Below are positions 26,727 to 34,934 of a stretch of DNA of 64,000 nt, piece after piece. The stretch's first letter is position 1, and each line of letters begins with the position of its first letter. The position numbers and the translations under genes are program-made. The notes under the pieces are model-generated. The model was not told the origin of the DNA. It saw nothing but the letters and a program-made list of their open reading frames with translations, and did no database searches. Source of the stretch: Bin5 sp022821545 (lineage in GTDB: Bacteria > Chloroflexota > Anaerolineae > Caldilineales > Caldilineaceae). The stretch spans positions 1,178,001 through 1,242,000 of the forward strand of contig CAXXLO010000002.1 of assembly GCA_963664085.2 (NCBI GenBank), in the 5' to 3' direction.

Positions 26727-28574
26727 CTAATCCATACTGAGGCTGGCGCTGCCGGGAGAGTCGGCATTGAACTCCATTGTAACAGAGCGGCCGCCGTCAC
26801 TGAAGATTACCTGGGCGTATTCGTCGGCGCTGGCCGGCTGACCGGTGGGACGGCGATAGTCGCCCAGCAGAAGCGCCCGGTAGGCTTTGAAATCCTCGAC
26901 CGCGGCCCGGTAGCGCTCGAAATCGGCCGCAGGCGCCTCCCACAGTTTTCCGCTGTAGCCGAAACCGCCGGCGGCGTGGGAGAGGTAGTCGTAGGCAGTG
27001 AAGTCGTGACGCTGCTGGCAGATGTTGGTGTTGGCATAGTTGCCGGGCAGGACGGTGTTCAAGCCGTGCTGCAGCGCGCGCACGATCGCCGAGTGGGTGG
27101 TGTGGTCGTTCATCCAGAAGCTATGACCGCGGCGCACGGTGCCCAGCTCGATACGATGGCCGCCGCTGGCGCACTGTTCGATGAAGAGCTCCGGACAGGC
27201 CTCCAGGATCTCGTCCAGCACCTGGTACAGGCCCTGCACATGCTGGATCTGGCGCCAGCCGATCTCCCCTCGCGGCACGCCTTGCTCCCAGTTCGAGCGC
27301 GGGTCCTGGTTATAGTCCCAGCGAATCCAGCGCACGCCCCACTCCTCGTAGGCGCGCACGATCCGGTCCAGCCACCACTGGCGCACCGCCGGCAGGCCCA
27401 GGTTGATCAGGGCGAATTCAGGGTGCTGAAAGGGGAACTCGGGCCGCATGACCGGCGGCCGCTCGGGCGTTTCCCAGAACCAATCCGGATGGTCGCGGTA
27501 GATTTCGCTGTCCTTGTTGGCCCACTCCGGCTCGAACCATGTGCCGTATTTCAACCCCTTTGCCCGCACATAATCGGCGAAGGGCGCGATGCCGTCAGGG
27601 AACTTCTTGGGATCGCCCTCGCTCCAGTTGCCGATGCCGTCGCGGAAATCGCCGGCGAACCAGCCGCCGTCCACGCAGAAATACTCGAGACCGGCAGCGG
27701 CCGATGCATCGACAGCGGGCCTGAGACTCTGATCGGTGTAATCGTTATGGAAGGCAAACCAGTGATTGAAAGTTGCCGGTGGCAGCGCCTCTTCGCCGCC
27801 GAGGGAAGGCATGACATGGTGACGGATATGGCGGCGCAGCGCGTTGCCGCCGTCCTCCAGATCGCCGTCGAAGGCTGTCAACAGGACACGCGGCAGCGGC
27901 AGTGACTGGCCCGGCTGCAGGTGCAGCGCCAGCCCCCACAGACCGGCCTGCAGGCGAACCGGCCAGGGCGTATCGGGATCATTTACCTCGCGCGTCTCCT
28001 GCGTCAGACTCATGCGCCAGAGGCCGGACCATTCAAGAAAGAGCGCAAAGCCCTGGCTGAGGGATTCGTCGCAGATGATGGCGCAGGGCAGATGACCGTC
28101 CGATGGGCGCCCCCCTTCGCCCGCCATGATGGCCAGGGGGGCATAGACCTGCGGCGTCTTCAGGAGCTGGCGGTCAGCGATGGCAAAGTCTTCGGGCGGG
28201 AAGAAGTTGGCCAGAAAATGCACGCCGTTCACGCGGCGAATCCACGGTTCGCCAAAGGTTGGATGGAGCAACAGGTCTAGGTCCCAGGTGAGACATTCGC
28301 TCAGGTTTTGTAGCGGCTGCGTGCCCCGGTTGGTCAGCGCCCCCCAGCATTCGACGGCGCGCGTGTCGGCGAAGAAGCGCATGTGCCACTGGACTTCAGC
28401 GCCGTCGTCGGTGTGGGCCGTCAGCACCTGCACGGAATTGCCGGCGCTCTCTATCCCGGCCACATGCCAGGCCTCGGACGCGATCCCGCCGATGCCGAAG
28501 GGGACGGCCGCCCCGTCTGCGCCGATATTGGGGAGTTGCAGCTGCTCGCGCAGTATCTGAAACCAGTTGCTCAT
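26727..28574 (-). CDS. Alpha-galactosidase, GH36 family
   Basis: A 615-aa retaining alpha-galactosidase with an N-terminal beta-sandwich and a TIM barrel. The nucleophile aspartate is in IRWDYNQD and the acid/base aspartate in SFWMNDHTT; the family motif WFEPEWANKDS and QCASGGHRIE are also present. It has no signal peptide, so it works in the cytosol on imported oligosaccharides. ATG 28574 is preceded by AAAGGAG. The binding protein and permease genes are directly upstream on the same strand. Confidence 0.88.
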   Translation of the reverse strand: MSNWFQILREQLQLPNIGADGAAVPFGIGGIASEAWHVAGIESAGNSVQVLTAHTDDGAEVQWHMRFFADTRAVECWGALTNRGTQPLQNLSECLTWDLDLLLHPTFGEPWIRRVNGVHFLANFFPPEDFAIADRQLLKTPQVYAPLAIMAGEGGRPSDGHLPCAIICDESLSQGFALFLEWSGLWRMSLTQETREVNDPDTPWPVRLQAGLWGLALHLQPGQSLPLPRVLLTAFDGDLEDGGNALRRHIRHHVMPSLGGEEALPPATFNHWFAFHNDYTDQSLRPAVDASAAAGLEYFCVDGGWFAGDFRDGIGNWSEGDPKKFPDGIAPFADYVRAKGLKYGTWFEPEWANKDSEIYRDHPDWFWETPERPPVMRPEFPFQHPEFALINLGLPAVRQWWLDRIVRAYEEWGVRWIRWDYNQDPRSNWEQGVPRGEIGWRQIQHVQGLYQVLDEILEACPELFIEQCASGGHRIELGTVRRGHSFWMNDHTTHSAIVRALQHGLNTVLPGNYANTNICQQRHDFTAYDYLSHAAGGFGYSGKLWEAPAADFERYRAAVEDFKAYRALLLGDYRRPTGQPASADEYAQVIFSDGGRSVTMEFNADSPGSASLSMD

Positions 28575-28659
28575 GTTCAACTCCTTTGAGGGGCTGGACC
28601 GGGGAGAAAGGGAGGAGGGAGGAGTGAAAGATCCTTGCTCACCCCTCCCCGTTTGTGCG

Positions 28660-30009
28660 TTACCACTGGTAACCGGTGTCTTCACGGAATCTCTGCACCC
28701 TGTCAGTCAGGTCTTCGTCGAGGCGCGCGGCCAGCTCTTCGACGCCGATGGCGCCGAGGGAAAGCTCCTCAAGCGACGGCCAGAAGACGTCATCCATGGC
28801 ATACTTGGTGCCGACCGGCCCGATCCAGACCCAGTCCTGTACGGTATCCAGGGCCGGCTGCAGGAACTTGGCCTCGTCGCTGGAGTACCACTCATGGTCG
28901 AGCAGCGAGAAGACGCAGGGCAGCGAATGCTGCGACTGCAGCCACTGGATCATGACGCCATCGTCGTTGAGGTAGTCGATGAAGTCGAGCGAGTCCTCGG
29001 GATTTTCGGTCTCGGCGTTTACGTTAAGGCCCCAACCGCCTTCGCCGACGACGACGGGGTCGGCGCCGTCAATGCCGGGTCGCATGGTGAAGCCGAAGTT
29101 GCCTTCGGGAAAGGCCGTGGCGGCGAAGGGGATGTAATCGATCCAGATACCGCCCATGGCCATGCGTCCTTCAGCCAGCCCATTGAAAACGGCCGGCAGA
29201 TCCGGCGAGTCGACCTCGTGCGTGAAGATCGGGTCGTAGAACAGCTCGTTAAGGGCGCGGATCCCTTCGGGCGTATTGACACTCCATTCGCCGGTCTCTT
29301 CATTCAGATAGGTGCCGCCCTGCTCGTATATGGCGCCGCACAGATACTGAATGTTGTGATAGTTGCGCATGGAGAGGCCGGCGACGGTGATGTTGCCGTC
29401 GTCGTCAGTCTGCGTCAACGTGGCGGCGTCCTGCCAGACGTCATCCCAATGTGTGTAGGTCAGCGGCGGCTCCATGCCCGCCTCCCCCCACAGGTCCAGG
29501 TTGGTAATGAAGCCGATGCCCGGCGTGTTGTTGTGGAGCGGAATGCCGTATACGTCGCCTTGGTAGGTGTAATAGTCCATCACGGCCGAGAAGAAGCGGT
29601 CCTTTATGGTACCCATGCCGCCGAGCGTCTCGGTGAGGGGGAGCAGCGTGTTGGTCGCCATGAAGGAGGCGGCCGCGGCGCCGTGGATCGAGAGGAGGTC
29701 TCCGGCCGTGCCAGCGCTGAGACCGGAGGCGTAGGTGGTCCAGGGGTCGGTCTTGGGTTCGACGGTGACATTGCGTTCGTCGTTGGCCTCGTTGTACTGA
29801 TCGGCCAGCATATTCCAGGCATTGTCATGGGGCGGGTAGCTCATCGACCACAGGCTCAGTTCGGTCATGGCCATATCCGGTGCCGCCTCTCCGCCGTCGT
29901 CGGCTGCAGGCGCGGCCGGCGCGGCCACACAGGCGGCCAGGAGCGAGGCGGTGCCGAGGCCGGCGGACAGTTGGAGCATCTGGCGGCGCGTCAGTTGGTT
30001 CTGATTCAT
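28660..30009 (-). CDS. Sugar ABC transporter substrate-binding lipoprotein
   Basis: A 449-aa extracellular solute-binding protein of the family 1 (MalE/UgpB) type. The N-terminus carries a twin-arginine motif TRRQML and a lipobox LAAC about 27 residues in, followed by a low-complexity AAPAAPAAD linker. ATG 30009 has AGGAG upstream; the 20 extra codons of the frame are discarded. It belongs to the importer with the two permeases upstream and presumably binds alpha-galactosides such as raffinose or melibiose, since the downstream enzymes are GH36 and GH4. No ATPase is encoded here; a shared MsmK-type ATPase elsewhere is usual. Confidence 0.88.
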   Translation of the reverse strand: MNQNQLTRRQMLQLSAGLGTASLLAACVAAPAAPAADDGGEAAPDMAMTELSLWSMSYPPHDNAWNMLADQYNEANDERNVTVEPKTDPWTTYASGLSAGTAGDLLSIHGAAAASFMATNTLLPLTETLGGMGTIKDRFFSAVMDYYTYQGDVYGIPLHNNTPGIGFITNLDLWGEAGMEPPLTYTHWDDVWQDAATLTQTDDDGNITVAGLSMRNYHNIQYLCGAIYEQGGTYLNEETGEWSVNTPEGIRALNELFYDPIFTHEVDSPDLPAVFNGLAEGRMAMGGIWIDYIPFAATAFPEGNFGFTMRPGIDGADPVVVGEGGWGLNVNAETENPEDSLDFIDYLNDDGVMIQWLQSQHSLPCVFSLLDHEWYSSDEAKFLQPALDTVQDWVWIGPVGTKYAMDDVFWPSLEELSLGAIGVEELAARLDEDLTDRVQRFREDTGYQW

Positions 30010-30125
30010 CGTTCTCTCCTCTGCTACTGATGTGTTGATAAAGACCATCTCCAGTGCAAGCAGCTTCACGAACTGTCAGGGAATAAACGATTTAGCAACG
30101 AGCCGGACTGCCGGGGCCCCGCACG

Positions 30126-31028
30126 TCAGTACTTCAGCCCTGTAAGTGTCACCCCGCGCACGAAACGACTCTGAAAGAATGAGTAGAAGACGACCACAGG
30201 AACGACGGTAATGACCGCCCCGGTGAGGAAGAGATCGTAACGCGGCCGGCTGGACCATCCGAGCAGGTAGGCCAGGCCCAGGGGCAGCGTCCGCATCTTC
30301 TCCTCATAGATGATCACCAGGGGCCAGAGATAGGAGTCCCAATTGGCCAGAAAGCTGAAAATCGCCAGCGCGCTGAGCGCGGAGACCGACAGCGGCAGAA
30401 CGATGTGGCGGTAGATCCACCAGTTCGATGCGCCGTCAATACGCCCGGCGTCGATCAGCTCCGACGGGAGGCCCTCCATGAACTGGCGCAACAGAAAGAT
30501 GCCGAAGGCGCTCACGCAGACCGGGATGATGAGTGCCTGATAGGTGTCGGCCCAGCCCAGTCTGCTGACCAGGCGGAAGAGCGGCAGCAGAGTAACCGCG
30601 GGCGGCACCATCAGCGTGCTCAATATGATGGTGAAGATAACTTCCTTGGCGGGAAAGTCGAACTTGGCGAAGACGAAGCCGGCGATCGAACTGCTGAAAA
30701 GGATGAGCAGCACGGACGGCAGGGCGACGACGATGCTGTTGATAAAGAAGCGCCCGAATGCCTGTTCCCGCAGGATGAGGGCATAGCTTTCCAGGGTGGG
30801 GGCCTCGGGCAGGAAGGTGGGCGGCTTGGCGATGATCTCGGACGCCGACTTGAAGGAGGCGAGAACCATCCACATCATCGCCCCAAAAGCGATGAACGCG
30901 AATATCACGAGGAGCAGATGGGTGACGAGCGCAATTAGCTGCTCCCGCAGGCGTATGCGGGCATCGGCCCCCGCCCCGCCGGACGGCAGCGAACCGCCCG
31001 CTCTGCGATCGAGGCTGATATCGGTCAT
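30126..31028 (-). CDS. Carbohydrate ABC permease, MalG type
   Basis: A 300-aa inner-membrane permease with six predicted membrane segments. The ATPase-contacting EAA loop reads LIDAGRIDGASNWWIYRHIVLP, and the N-terminal cytoplasmic segment is long. The 60-bp gap to the first permease and 116-bp gap to the binding-protein gene suggest one transcript. It forms the channel with the MalF-type permease encoded just upstream. Confidence 0.88.
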   Translation of the reverse strand: MTDISLDRRAGGSLPSGGAGADARIRLREQLIALVTHLLLVIFAFIAFGAMMWMVLASFKSASEIIAKPPTFLPEAPTLESYALILREQAFGRFFINSIVVALPSVLLILFSSSIAGFVFAKFDFPAKEVIFTIILSTLMVPPAVTLLPLFRLVSRLGWADTYQALIIPVCVSAFGIFLLRQFMEGLPSELIDAGRIDGASNWWIYRHIVLPLSVSALSALAIFSFLANWDSYLWPLVIIYEEKMRTLPLGLAYLLGWSSRPRYDLFLTGAVITVVPVVVFYSFFQSRFVRGVTLTGLKY

Positions 31029-31088
31029 GGCAATCGCCTCTCCGCTCGTACTGTCACTGCTCTCCTCGCTCCGTTTGCGACTGCCCGC

Positions 31089-32000
31089 TCAATCGTAAAG
31101 AGAACGGAACAGACGAAGTTGGAATACGGTAATCGCCATAATCACGACAAACATGATGAAAGATATGGCGCAGGCATACCCCATGCGGTAGTTGTTGGCG
31201 CCCAATCCATAGTTGTAGACGAGAATGCTGGGCATGAGCGTACTGTCGGCGGGACCGCCGCCGGTCATCACCTGCACCATGGTGAAGTGCTGTACGCCGT
31301 CGATGACAATCAGGACCATGACCAGCACCAGTGGATTCTTCAACAGGGGGAGGGTAACGCGCCACAGCGTCTGCAACCGGGTGGCGCCGTCTACTTTGGC
31401 CGCCTCGTAGTAGTCCTGGGGGATGTCGAGAAGACCGGCCAGAAAGATGACCGCGGCGTAGCCGTATGTCTTCCACACGTCGGCGATTGCCACGCTGTAG
31501 ATGGCCTGGGCTGTGCTGCGTATAAAGCTCTGGGGCGGGATCTCGACCAGGCTGAGCAGGTAGTTGATCAGACCGAGGCGGGGGTCGTAAAGCCACAGAA
31601 AAAGCATGGCGACAGCGACCTGGGAGATGACGACGGGCATGAAGATAAAGAAGAGATAGAAATTGCGCCCGCGCCGCAGCCGCTCCAGCAGAAGGGCCAG
31701 CCCAAGCGAGAGCACGATATTCAGGATCCCCTTGACGAGGACAAATTTGAAGACGTTGCTCATCGACGCCAGGAACTGCCGATCGTCCAGGAGCGAAATA
31801 TAATTATCGAGGCCGACGAACTTGGCTCTGCTGGGATCGAGGCTGTGGATATTGGTCAGGCTGGCATAGAGCGCGTAAAGGATGGGGCCGAATGAGAAGA
31901 TGCTGAACCAAAGCAGGATGGGGACGAGGACGGCCAGTACGAAACCGTACCTGTTCCAGAACCTGGCCCATCGCCTCTCACTGAGATTGGTCGCTGCCAT
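31089..32000 (-). CDS. Carbohydrate ABC permease, MalF/UgpA type
   Basis: A 303-aa inner-membrane permease with an extra N-terminal segment before the transport core. The EAA loop is YYEAAKVDGATRLQTLWRVT. It is the first gene of the eight-gene minus-strand operon. A candidate promoter lies about 105-130 bases upstream at 32103-32130. Confidence 0.88.
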   Translation of the reverse strand: MAATNLSERRWARFWNRYGFVLAVLVPILLWFSIFSFGPILYALYASLTNIHSLDPSRAKFVGLDNYISLLDDRQFLASMSNVFKFVLVKGILNIVLSLGLALLLERLRRGRNFYLFFIFMPVVISQVAVAMLFLWLYDPRLGLINYLLSLVEIPPQSFIRSTAQAIYSVAIADVWKTYGYAAVIFLAGLLDIPQDYYEAAKVDGATRLQTLWRVTLPLLKNPLVLVMVLIVIDGVQHFTMVQVMTGGGPADSTLMPSILVYNYGLGANNYRMGYACAISFIMFVVIMAITVFQLRLFRSLYD

Positions 32001-32102
32001 GGTGAGGGATTCTCTCGCGGCACACAGATCGCGCGGGCTGGTGCGGACGGCGGACAGGTGTACCGCCGCCTCTGATTTCCCGTAGCCTGAATCCGTGCAG
32101 GA

Positions 32103-32130
32103 AATTATGTATACCGGAATGCAAGGTCAA
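32103..32130 (-). promoter_or_regulatory. Candidate promoter of the alpha-galactoside operon
   Basis: On the minus strand TTGACC (32130-32125) is followed 16 bases later by ATAATT (32108-32103), or by CATAAT at 15. Both are close to housekeeping-sigma boxes, with short spacing. It faces the permease gene starting at 32000. Confidence 0.4.
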
Positions 32131-32278
32131 TTTTGCACAGGTCACGGGCGTCTGTCAACCGTCGGAATTTTTTGGAGTATACCCGGGATAGGATGCACTG
32201 GCCGCGGGTACAGAAAACATGATAGAATGGCGCCACGTCAGCTGTGCTGCACGCAGCCGCAATGTCGGAGGAGGCAGC

Positions 32279-32965
32279 ATGGATCCCAAAGAAGCCCTGC
32301 ACAACCAATCCCAAACACAGAAAAGTCCATCCCAGGCGGGCAAGACAGGAATGTCTGAGTCCGCTGCTTCGTACGTGCAAGCGGAACCGTTTGCGGAGCC
32401 CGGCCCGTCTGTCAATCCCTTTGCCCCCGACGATGGCCGCTACGTCACCCTGGATGAGTACTGGGCCAGGTGGTATGAAAACCCTTACCCGGACATTGAC
32501 GTAAGCTACGAATGGAACAACGGCAGATTGGAGGCCAAGCCCTTGCCGAATGAGCCGCAACTCGACCTCTACAACTGGTTTCTCGATCTGCTCCGCCGTT
32601 TCATCAGTACACATGCCATCGCAAAGCTAATCAATCTGGAGACCGGCTTTGTCCTGACGATAGAGGACCCGGCGGAGCCCTCCGGGCAGCGCGAAGCGGT
32701 GCGCAAACCGGACATCGGCGTGATCCTGAACAGCAACCCGGTGCCGTGGGGCGGTGTGGACCGGCGTCATTTTGACGGGGTCTGCGACATGGTTGTGGAG
32801 TCGGTCTCCGATTCCACGCTGGCGGAGGTGTTCAGGGATACGGAAGAGAAGAGGCGGGACTGTGCGATTGCCTGTCGGCCCTGCCGCGCGTTCCTGCGAA
32901 CCTCATTTCCGGCAAAACAGCTTGACGCCCGAAAGATAGGAAAGGTCCTTCACCATGTCCACTGA
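32279..32965 (+). pseudogene. Uma2-family (DUF820) nuclease-like protein, C-terminally altered
   Basis: The frame encodes a Uma2/DUF820 protein of the PD-(D/E)xK fold. Conserved pieces are YELDYEWNNGRLE-like N-terminal strands (VSYEWNNGRLEAKP), RKPDIGVI, DMVVESVSDSTLAE and TEEKRRD. After EEKRRD the sequence departs from the family: the usual KAxEYxxxGVxEYW tail is replaced by CAIACRPCRAFLR. A frame-changing lesion near 32865 is the simplest reading. ATG 32279 has GGAGGAGG seven bases before. It is followed by a second nuclease-like pseudo-enzyme at 32955. Confidence 0.65.
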
Positions 32966-33551
32966 TGCGACCCGGTCCGGCAAATCTGAAGACGCTGTCG
33001 TTGATGCCTTGGGACGAATTCTCTCTAGCTCGGAGGCGGCGCGCAGCGCGCTGGCGACTACGTTTCGGGAGGGCGGCACGGCGGTCGGCACTCTTGCCGG
33101 TGTGCGCAGCCTGGATATTGGCATGGAAGGAGAGCGCCCGGGCCTGGCCGGCTATGACAACGACGGCGCCGTGCGGGTGCTGGTCCAAGCCATGTGCGGG
33201 ACCGACCTGACCCCAAACCAGCCAAATGCCTATTTCAAGCAGCTGCCCCTGGACCGGCCCGCGGCGCTGCTGTTCGTTGCGCCGGCGGCGCGGCTGGCCG
33301 CGCTTTGGCCGGAGCTATGCCGCCGCGCCGATGAACAGTTCACAATCATCGGCGCGACGACGCCGGGAGATCTGCGCGCCGCGACCGTATCCGGCGGGGA
33401 GCGGCGGCTGATGTTGACCAGTTGGGACGCGCTACTGGAGTTTATGGAGAGGGTAGTCGGTGGTACCAGGGATCTAGGCACGGAGTTCGATATTGAACAA
33501 CTATGTGAACTTATTGACCGTTTGACCGAGGGTGGCTCTGTGCCCTAACGT
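32955..33551 (+). CDS. Nuclease-like hypothetical protein with apparently lost active site
   Basis: A 197-aa protein. The central segment (ERPGLAGYDNDG...RVLVQAMCG...LTPNQPNAYF) recalls PD-(D/E)xK-type sequences of the form RPDLAGYD...VLIEAKFWAGLTDNQP, but here the D, E and K positions read G, Q and M. If that comparison from memory is right, the protein is a catalytically dead copy. It partly overlaps the end of the Uma2 frame. A second copy of its N-terminus begins at 33613. Function unknown. The stop is TAA at 33546-33548. Confidence 0.5.
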
Positions 33552-33612
33552 TCCGACTTTGCAATTTGAAGCGGTGGATGAGAAACGCACAACATGAAAG
33601 AGACCATTTATC

Positions 33613-33774
33613 ATGTCATACGAAACGACTCTGTTTGCACATATTGCGCCGAGGCTCACTGATCGCATAGAGGATGTTGCTGTTGAAGCGCTGGGACATA
33701 TTCTGTCCAACTCTGAGGCGGCCCGCGGCGCGCTGGTGACCTGCCCCCGATGTTTGTACCACTTGTTATGTTAG
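33613..33774 (+). pseudogene. N-terminal fragment of a second nuclease-like paralogue
   Basis: From ATG 33613 the frame encodes about 42 residues closely similar to the start of the upstream protein: VEALGHILSNSEAARGAL against VDALGRILSSSEAARSAL. It then runs into the IS3-family element at about 33737 and stops at 33774. The rest of the paralogue is not found elsewhere in the window. Confidence 0.65.
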
Positions 33775-34503
33775 TCCGACAGGCACGGGGACAGGGTCGG
33801 CAGGCAAGAGGGCCTCAGGCGCCGGCGGCCGGTAGCCCAGAGAACTGTGCGGTCTGATCCGGTTGTAAGTCCGCCTGTAGCGCTCCGTCAGCACACGCAC
33901 CTCCAGCAACGTGTAGAAGAGCTCCCTGTCCAGCAACTCGTCCCTCAACTTCCCGTTGAAACTCTCGATGTAGCCGTTCTCCCACGGCGACCCAGGCTCG
34001 ATGTAGAGCGTCCTGGCTCCCACCCGTCCAAGCCACTCACGCACAGCCCGGGCCGTAAACTCCGGCCCGTTGTCCGAACGAATATGGTCGGGCACGCCTC
34101 TGAGCACCATCAACTCGGCCAGCGCCTCTATCACATCGGCAGAGCGTATGCTGCGCGCAGCCCGAATCGCCAGACACTCTCTGCTGTATTCGTCGATGAC
34201 GGTCAGCAGCCGCACTCCTGTGCCGTCGTTGAGCCTCAGATGCACGAAGTCGTAGGCCCACACATGGTCCTTCCACGCAGGCCGCAGACGCACGCACGAG
34301 CCGTCATTGAACCACAGACGTCCTCTCTTCGGCTGCTTCACAGGCGCCTTCAGCCCTTCACGTCGCCATATCCGCTCCACACGCTTGTGGTTCACATGCC
34401 AGCCGCGATGCCTCAGAAGGGCGGTGATCCGACGGTAGCCGTACCTGCCGAACTGACTGGCCAGCGCCACGATCGCCTCGGTCAGCGCCTTCTCATCCTC
34501 CAC
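33766..34503 (-). pseudogene. IS3-family transposase orfB (DDE domain)
   Basis: The integrase-core part of an IS3-family transposase, 245 aa from the first ATG-like codon. The DDE residues are visible: D in WAYDFVHL, D in IRSDNGPEF and E in GYIESFNG. An HTH_21-like segment precedes them. Upstream, between about 34540 and 34628, the residues KALFGVSERRACR continue in the orfA frame, so the N-terminus seems separated by a small deletion. It is probably not functional as it stands. Confidence 0.75.
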
Positions 34504-34628
34504 CGGGCTCGGCTCATATCGCTGTGTGGAGCGAGGATGACCCGGCAGGCGCGTCGCTCCGAAACCCCAAAGAGCGCCTTCACGTGGTCAACGCACTGGC
34601 GACGACGTGAAGGACTCAGAAGTTTCCC

Positions 34629-34895
34629 TCAGACCGCCTCCCTCAGTATCTGGTTGTCCAGCGTCAGCTCCGCCACCGCTCTCTTCAGGCGGCTGTTCTC
34701 CAACTCCAGACGCTTCAGACGCCTGGCCTGGTCGATCCTGAGACCCCCGTACTCACTGCGCCAGCGGTAGAAGGTCTGCTCGGTCACGCCTATCCGGCGG
34801 GCGGCCTCAGCCACTGTGCCGCCCTCGGCTAGCGCCACCTCGGCCTCTCTCAGCTTGTTGACCACCTGCTCCGGTGTATGTCTCTTCTTAGCCAT
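34629..34895 (-). CDS. IS3-family transposase orfA (HTH domain)
   Basis: An 88-aa HTH protein typical of IS3-family orfA: MAKKRHTPEQVVNKLREAE, a helix-turn-helix VAEAARRIGVTEQTFYRWR and a leucine-zipper tail ending at REAV. It ends a little earlier than usual orfA products. In functional members it is joined to orfB by -1 frameshifting; here the junction looks damaged. Confidence 0.8.
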   Translation of the reverse strand: MAKKRHTPEQVVNKLREAEVALAEGGTVAEAARRIGVTEQTFYRWRSEYGGLRIDQARRLKRLELENSRLKRAVAELTLDNQILREAV

Positions 34896-34934
34896 CTTTC
34901 CCCCTTTCTACGGCCCTATACTAACATTATACTT

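Larger units (their letters stand above)
33737..34934 (-). mobile_element. IS3-family element, truncated at its 5' end
   Basis: About 1.2 kb with an IS3-type left end (TGACCTGCCCCC at 33737) and orfA/orfB on the minus strand. The other end lacks the matching terminal repeat: the element stops at CCAAGTATAATGTTAGT and the IS1182-family element begins. An inner 17-base pair of arms, CCACTTGTTATGTTAGT and CCAAGTATAATGTTAGT, matches at 13 positions. It cut the nuclease-like paralogue at 33613. Confidence 0.72.

Noticed and set aside
28567..30030. Plus-strand frame of 487 codons opposite the binding-protein gene
   Set aside because: It is the complement of a verified solute-binding lipoprotein and shows no protein family.
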